12,055 bases of DNA from Ectocarpus siliculosus (lineage: Eukaryota > Sar > Phaeophyceae > Ectocarpales > Ectocarpaceae). The position numbers and the translations under genes were made by a program. The notes under the pieces are model-generated. The model had not been told where the DNA came from and did no database searches. It was given only the letters and a program-made list of their open reading frames with translations. Location: assembly GCA_000310025.1 (NCBI GenBank), contig FN649737.1, forward strand, positions 2,805,528-2,817,582. Direction: 5' to 3'. Each line of letters begins with the position of its first letter. Position 1 is the stretch's first letter. Shown here piece after piece: positions 7,694-12,055 of the stretch.

Positions 7694-7891
7694 TCTCTCT
7701 ATCTCCCTCTGTCACACACACAATAATACCTATAATTTTTACACGTGTGTCACACATATTCTCTCTATCTCCCTCTGTCACACACACAATAATACCTATA
7801 ATTTTTAAACGTGTCTCACACATATTCTCTCTATCTCCCTCTGTCACACACACAATAATACCTATAATTTTTACACGTGTGTCACACATAT
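7694..7891. repeat. Tandem array of three 66-base units
   Basis: Units at 7694–7759, 7760–7825 and 7826–7891 each start TCTCTCTATCTCCCTCTG, contain CACACACAATAATACC and end CACACATAT. Units 1 and 3 are identical; unit 2 differs at two bases, in its TTTTTAAACGTGTCTC segment. A partial echo (TTTGCACGTGTGTG) follows. Because 66 is a multiple of three, the array stays open in several frames and produces repeated peptide ORFs on both strands, which I do not regard as genes. Confidence 0.97.
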
Positions 7892-8022
7892 TTTGCACGT
7901 GTGTGCGGCTCTTTTCTCATATGAATAACATATCTTTATCTTTTCTCATATGAATATCTTTTTCCGGAATCTTTTTCCGGAATCCATCGGCGTTCGGTCA
8001 ACGGGCGGTGAGGTTCGGTAGA
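7892..8022. other. Short spacer with small duplications before the Helitron fragment
   Basis: Contains two copies of CTTTTCTCATATGAATA (about 7911 and 7939) and a tandem AATCTTTTTCCGG pair (about 7954–7985). These are small slippage-type duplications. No gene seen. Confidence 0.5.
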
Positions 8023-8122
8023 TCTTCTTATATATTAGGGTTTTCGCTCCCGCTCACGCGCGCCCTCGCGCCGTCCGCGCAAGCTCCCACTCCATCCCAC
8101 ACCGTTCTCTCGCGCACTCGAG

Positions 8123-9232
8123 TATGGCGTCGCGCAACATTTTTGCGTCTACTCCGCCCAGCACCAAGCGGAATTCAACATGCTTACGTATCTCGACTAC
8201 AACGAAATGTACATAGTCAAGAAGGAGAAAGCGCGTACAAAATGCTATAGAGATACATACCGCAATTTTGTTACGCCACGTTCATCTGAAAAGCATGTCG
8301 CACGTGTGTCGGCCATGTCCCCTCTGATAAAGGTGACGTTTTCTACCTGCGCTTACTTCTACACCACAAGCCCGCAAGATCATTTCAGCAATTACGAACT
8401 CACGAAGACGTTGTGTATGACACCTTTCAGGACGCCGCTAGAGCCATGGGTATAATCAAACACGACGAAGAATACAAAGTATGCCTAGAGGAGGCCATTA
8501 TTTTCAACACGGGTAGACAGTTGCGCCAGCTATTTGTTACGCTCATAATATTCTTGACGGCGCACCTGCAGAACTTCTTTGGGAGCATTTCAACAAGGAA
8601 TTCACGGCAGATTTGCGCATGTCCATGACCGATCTCGATGCCGATAACGCAGCCCTTCGCGAAATCAATCTCGGGTTACAGCACCATGGACGCACGAACG
8701 TAATCGTTGGACTGCCGTAATCCATCTAGACACTGAGTACTTGCGTTTCAAGCACATGTTTGATCCGGAGATAATGCGCATGTTTGTTGCCGAGCATCTC
8801 CCAAACCTCACCGCCGAGCAACGTCATGTTTACGATAGCGTCGTTACCAGCGTGTCATCAGGTTCGTCTAACGTATTCAAGATAGACGCGCCTGCTGGAA
8901 CGGGAAAGACATACACGGAGAGCGTACTATGTGCCCACCTACGATCACTTAGTAAATTAGTGCTCTGTGTTGCGAGTACGGGTATCGCAGGTCTCCAACT
9001 ACCTGGGGGGGGGTGGACTGCGCACTCCATGTTCAAACTACCACTCGATGAAAAGAATGTCAGCGGTGCGACGTGCAATATCCCCGCTGAATCGCAACGA
9101 GCAGAAGTATTACGGAAGTGTGACCTTATTGTTTGGGACGAAATCCCAATGAGCCATCGTTTTTCTGTCGAAGCTCTTCATCTAACACTCAAAGATCTTA
9201 TGGGCAATAACATGATCATGGGAGGCAAGACT
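8123..9232 (+). pseudogene. Broken Helitron Pif1-like helicase (N-terminal part)
   Basis: The frame changes three times. Segment 1 (8123 to about 8325, with DYNEMYIVKKEKARTKC) is the region before the helicase. Segment 2 (about 8326–8545) reads DKGDVFYLRLLLHHKPARSF and VVYDTFQDAARAMGII, both highly typical of Helitron proteins. Segment 3 (about 8550–8717) reads ILDGAPAELLWEHFNKEF. Segment 4 (8717–9232) holds the Pif1 ATPase core: LTAEQRHVYDSV, Walker A APAGTGKT (8888–8911), GIAGLQLPGGGWTAHSMFKL, and Walker B VWDEIPMSH (WDE at 9134–9142). Similarity stops at GGKT (9230–9232), just where FGGDFRQ-type motif III should follow. Motifs III–VI are missing, so it cannot be an active helicase. The frame then stays open to 9406 with unrelated sequence. 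An intact protein would also carry an upstream Rep domain, absent here. Confidence 0.88.
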
Positions 9233-9377
9233 GAAGCGATCATCTATCATGTTGTCACACGACAGACAGACATGCACGTCAAACGGGCATCCTCAACGAC
9301 ACATAACTTCCATTTAACCTTCCACGATCCCCACACGTACCGTCCCCGTGTACCTTGGGACTCGCTCCATTGGGCGT

Positions 9378-9403
9378 GGCGGCGTAAGCCGCCAAAAAAC
9401 TTG
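9378..9403 (+). other. Candidate Helitron 3' terminal hairpin and end
   Basis: A six-base-pair GC-only stem (GGCGGC/GCCGCC) with a GTAA loop, then AAAAAA and CTTG, then T. This is the usual geometry of a Helitron transposition terminator. A canonical end would read CTRR, so one base is off. It also overlaps the stop of the truncated helicase frame (TAG 9404–9406). Confidence 0.5.
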
Positions 9404-9822
9404 TAGACCTATATTTTTTGTTTTCGCAATCACATGACTGCAGTATGCATCTTCAACTCGAGATATCCATACGCCGTAGGTGGGAGCTGAAGGCAGGGCG
9501 TTCTCCCTCTTGCGCGAGAAAAGCTAACGCAACGGGAAAGAATGAAACGGAACGTCGACCGAAAACGCGGTAGGGAAAGAGTTTGGTGCAAGCAAATACG
9601 GTTTGAGTACAATAACAGTTACGGTTTCATCAGGAGTTCCAAACGTCAGAATTGAAGGATTCCTCCGTATCACTTGGATTGACTGGGGTCTTAAAAAACA
9701 AGACATCGGCAGCTTATGTCAGACTGCGTTCAGTCTCGATCAACAAAGCACTCTGTTGTTGTAGCACTACTGCTGCACTGCTGCTGCAGCGTCCACGTTG
9801 GTACGCGGAACCCAGGTCCACG
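9404..9822. other. Intergenic stretch, possible upstream region of the next gene
   Basis: No recognisable gene on either strand. A degenerate CTG/GCTGCTG trinucleotide stretch lies at about 9766–9790. If the exon at 9823 is real, its promoter and 5' UTR would be here, but I see no clear TATA or initiator motif. Confidence 0.4.
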
Positions 9823-10377
9823 ATGGATTTCTCGCGGCATTCTTCCTGCTGCTCGCCATGGAATTCTCGGCTGGTCGTCATGGGCTCCCTGCTCCTCTGC
9901 TTGGCGGCATCCAACGCGCTTCTTGTCTCGAGAAGCAGCAGCTCGATCGCTACCGCGGCGGCGGCGGCTGGATCTCGGATTCAACCGCTTGTTGCTTCGG
10001 GCTGCACGAGGTGCAGGACGCGAGCCACCTCCGCCACCATGGCCCTAGGCCGCAACTCCTATCGCTCGAGGCCTGGGCCCGGCAAGCAGGGCCGAGCAAG
10101 GAGGAGCGGCTGCGGCGGCACGCCGGGCGGAGCCGACGGCCGACCCGGAGTTCGGGCCAGAGCGAGAAGGGCTTCGTTTGGAGAGTCGGGGGCATCAACC
10201 CGCAGGAGGGGAGGGGGCGAGCCCCTGGGCTTTTTCGATGTCGGTGATGTGGTGTGGGGGGTATCCAAGCAGCAGCGCTCGGCAGGAGAGAGTGGTGCCG
10301 GCTTTGGCAAGCAGTACCAGCCGACTCGCACATCAGGCGGCACGTTCACGGCAAGAGGTGCTTGCTGCTGCGTGTGA
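9823..10377 (+). CDS. Candidate first exon: signal-peptide-bearing, possibly plastid-targeted protein of unknown function
   Basis: ATG at 9823 lies in a good eukaryotic start context (CCACGATGG). Without splicing the frame gives 184 residues. Residues 1–16 are polar; about 17–33 form a hydrophobic core (LVVMGSLLLCLAASNALL) with a plausible cleavage at ASNA-L. A long Ser/Ala/Arg/Gly-rich stretch with almost no acidic residues follows. A signal peptide plus a basic, hydroxylated transit-like region is the bipartite plastid signal of stramenopiles, though Phe after the cleavage site, usual for stroma-bound proteins, is missing. The sequence turns more ordinary at EPLGFFDVGD (about 133–142). A GTGATG donor at 10244 would end the exon in phase 1 there. 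No matching downstream exon is visible to 12055. The region is GC-rich and two other frames are also open for over 100 codons, so the ORF could be fortuitous. Confidence 0.35.
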   Translation: MDFSRHSSCCSPWNSRLVVMGSLLLCLAASNALLVSRSSSSIATAAAAAGSRIQPLVASGCTRCRTRATSATMALGRNSYRSRPGPGKQGRARRSGCGGTPGGADGRPGVRARARRASFGESGASTRRRGGGEPLGFFDVGDVVWGVSKQQRSAGESGAGFGKQYQPTRTSGGTFTARGACCCV

Positions 10378-11386
10378 TGTTGTTGGGCTTTTCAAACTGC
10401 CGCGTTGCACAATGTATGTGTACCCAGAGAGCCGCTGCACTCCAAGCGCACGCGACAGCTTATGAACGACACCGGGGTGTGAACTATGCCCATCACACCC
10501 CAACAGAGCAGTGGCAGGCCCGAGTTTGTCGTGTTTCCTGGCTTGGTTTCGTCTCTCGTTTTCTTGGCAAGCTTTGCTGTTTTTTAAATGCCGCCGCAAC
10601 GCAGTCCATTTGTCGTTTCTTCTTCCTTCTTTGTTTCGTTCCACGCCACGTACAGCAGTCCCCCGCTCCGCCGGCAGCAGCACGGCTGTTGTAGCCAGCG
10701 GCAGCAGCTGGTTCTAGAAAAAATCGACAGGCTTTGTGCCAGATCATCCCGAGAGCTGCCTCTACTACTGTACACTCGAAAACCCCAAGAGAAAAATGCC
10801 TCGCCGTTATTTTTATGATCATGCAGATGGCCGCGCTTCAATTTGAACGCAGCCTGTCGGGCAGCATCCGTGAGAAAGAACAGCCAGACAGGCAGGCCGT
10901 ATGCATATGAATGTAGTTCATTGCCGAGGTGAATCCTGGCCTCTTCATTCGCAGTGGATGGAGATGAATTATGAAGGGATGTATGTGATTTTGTTTTTGG
11001 AAGAAGACAAACACCTGCAGCAGGCTATGCATACGCCATGTACTCGGAGTGTTGTTGTTTTCACATTAAAAACCGTTCCGATCTCTCTCTACCCAGTACC
11101 TTCGTATGGCCGTACAGATCCAACACTCGACGCGGTCGATTCTCGTGGTCACAGGTTAACTTACCCTAAAAAGGTACACTCAAATAAACTGGCCCCGAGG
11201 GGTCCGCAAGTCAATAGAAATCAACGACAGATATTCTGGAATCCTCCACTCCCTCTGCGCGCTATGCAGGGTATCAACTGAGACTACTAGCAGTCACTAT
11301 CTATCATGGGCCGGAGAGAAAGAGGTACACCCCCTGGTTCAATCTTGGTACTTCACAACGCAAGCAGAGACCAGGCCATCTGGCAC
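10378..11386. other. Apparently non-coding stretch (intron or intergenic)
   Basis: Several short ORFs on both strands, none with a recognisable motif or convincing composition. CAG/CTG-type clusters occur around 10670–10710. If the exon at 9823 is spliced, this would be its first intron. Confidence 0.4.
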
Positions 11387-11435
11387 AAAAAAGAGAGAAA
11401 AAAAGAGAGAAAAAAAGAGAAAAAAGAGAAAAAAG
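11387..11435. repeat. Purine-only A/G tandem tract
   Basis: Forty-nine consecutive purines made of AAAAAAGAGAG-type units of about 8–12 bases, one strand only A and G. It is a slippage-type repeat with near mirror symmetry. The Lys/Glu-rich ORF across it is an artefact. Confidence 0.9.
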
Positions 11436-11966
11436 CCCCAGCAGAAACCAGACCACCGTACACCGAGCGCTGTTACATAAATAAAAAAAGCGAGATGCTG
11501 TTGGTTTGTGCCTCGAAACCGTCCGTATGCGTGGTACCAATTGAAAATCAGCAGCGCAGCCTTCCTGAGGGACGGCATCGCACAACAGAGACGCAGCCTC
11601 GCCCGTAGCCTGCTATGAATCCCAACTCCCATGAGCCTTTACATCACCACCGTGCCTCACAAAACGTGCTCACCGCATGGTGTGGTGCCATTGTTTTTTT
11701 CTCGTGGAATCCGTGATTCGTTTTCTTTCAAGCGTGGCCCAGCTTGCAGAGAGTCTCAAAGTGGCACACAGGCGCGCCCGCGGCACGCTTGCCGCTGCAC
11801 TGCTGTTTGTTTTCCTTTCGCAGCCAACAAAACAGCAGTCCAGCGTGTATTCCGTGGCGTCATACAATGTATATTTTTGTTTCGTCCGCTTAAGGAACGA
11901 ATTTATCCGGGGTTTCTTGCCTTGGGCGTCGAAGAAGTGGGAGTGTTTCGGTTTGCGCATACTAGA
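11436..11966. other. Stretch without recognisable genes
   Basis: ORFs of up to about 100 codons occur on both strands but show no domain, start context or composition that sets them apart from shadows. No RNA gene is seen. Confidence 0.4.
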
Positions 11967-12034
11967 TCTCTGTCGGTGTTTTGACCGCTGTCAAAATCCT
12001 TCTCTGTCGGTGTTTCATCGTTGTCGAAAACCTG
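11967..12034. repeat. Imperfect tandem duplication, unit about 34 bases
   Basis: TCTCTGTCGGTGTTT at 11967 recurs at 12001, and the following halves also align (GCTGTCAAAATCCT against GTTGTCGAAAACCT) with a one-base indel and several substitutions. Confidence 0.65.
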
Positions 12035-12055
12035 AAAGGCGCGAAGGCCAAAGCC

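Larger units (their letters stand above)
8023..9403 (+). mobile_element. Helitron fragment (rolling-circle transposon), probably non-autonomous
   Basis: The core is a broken Helitron helicase gene (8123–9232). Downstream, a perfect GGCGGC-GTAA-GCCGCC hairpin (9378–9393) is followed by six A and CTTG at 9400–9403, next to a T. That layout matches a Helitron 3' end, where a hairpin lies about ten bases before a CTRR terminus and insertion is between A and T. The terminus is CTTG rather than CTRR. The best candidate for the 5' end is TCTTCTTATATATTAGGG at 8023, directly after an A, because Helitrons begin with TC and are often AT-rich there. The Rep nuclease domain is absent, so the copy could not move by itself. 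Confidence is high for Helitron origin, moderate for the right end, and low for the left end. Confidence 0.65.

Noticed and set aside
7694-7891. CRISPR-like appearance of regularly repeated units
   Set aside because: The units are directly abutting with no spacers, the surrounding DNA is eukaryotic, and no cas-type gene is present.
7350-7898. Long ORFs on both strands with a repeated 22-residue peptide over the tandem array
   Set aside because: They are a by-product of a 66-base repeat (multiple of three) and a CT-rich tract. There is no non-repeat coding context, and opposite strands are open for the same reason.
8741-9406. A free-standing intact 221-residue Pif1 helicase gene
   Set aside because: Homology continues upstream in other frames and stops after motif II, so this is one piece of a broken Helitron protein rather than a short helicase.
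9950-10349. Minus-strand Pro/Ser-rich ORFs opposite the candidate targeted exon
   Set aside because: They are low-information frames that stay open because of high GC. No start context or motif favours them over the plus strand.
11306-11608. Lys/Glu-rich 100-codon ORF
   Set aside because: Its distinctive part is the purine-only repeat at 11387–11435; the rest has no recognisable feature.

Overview
The window looks like nuclear DNA of a photosynthetic stramenopile, most likely a brown alga. It holds a gene of short exons and long GT–AG introns (385, 797 and 1028 bases). Its protein is closest, from memory, to stramenopile/algal Na+/phosphate symporters. The downstream DNA is TG-rich and no bacterial-style operon is present. 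The lineage is an inference from style; no marker gene fixes it.

Layout. Bases 1–3218 carry the 3' half of a plus-strand PiT/SLC20 (PHO4) phosphate transporter gene: four in-phase exons (304–484, 1513–1672, 2470–2692, 3078–3218) giving the last 234 residues. The N-terminal half lies upstream of the window. Bases 3219–5640 look like 3' UTR and intergenic DNA with a diverged duplication of about 140-base spacing (4220–4474). A tRNA-like relic with A and B boxes (SINE-like) lies on the minus strand at 5715–5795.

Bases 5640–9410 are an accessory block built from mobile DNA. A 1092-base element (5985–7076) ends in CAGT…ACTG, sits between TA dinucleotides, and so fits the Tc1/mariner–pogo group. 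Its ends carry both inverted and direct copies of the same sequence, and a 13-base motif recurs at least five times. A minus-strand relic ORF fills part of the interior. Next comes a pyrimidine-rich stretch with a (CT)14 tract and three 66-base tandem repeats (7694–7891). Then comes a broken Helitron fragment (about 8023–9403) with the N-terminal part of a Pif1-type helicase in four reading-frame segments and a candidate 3' hairpin terminus.

Bases 9404–12055 contain one candidate first exon (9823 to about 10243, or to a stop at 10377). It would encode a signal peptide followed by an Ala/Ser/Arg-rich, transit-peptide-like region, but the product is not recognised. The rest is apparently non-coding, with a purine-rich tract and a short tandem repeat near the right edge.

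The only genes with supportable cell function are the phosphate transporter and, tentatively, the targeted protein. The middle of the window is a small graveyard of three different kinds of mobile DNA. I see no defence, metabolic or other multi-gene system. The most unusual items are the nested end structure of the pogo-like element and the non-canonical Helitron terminus.
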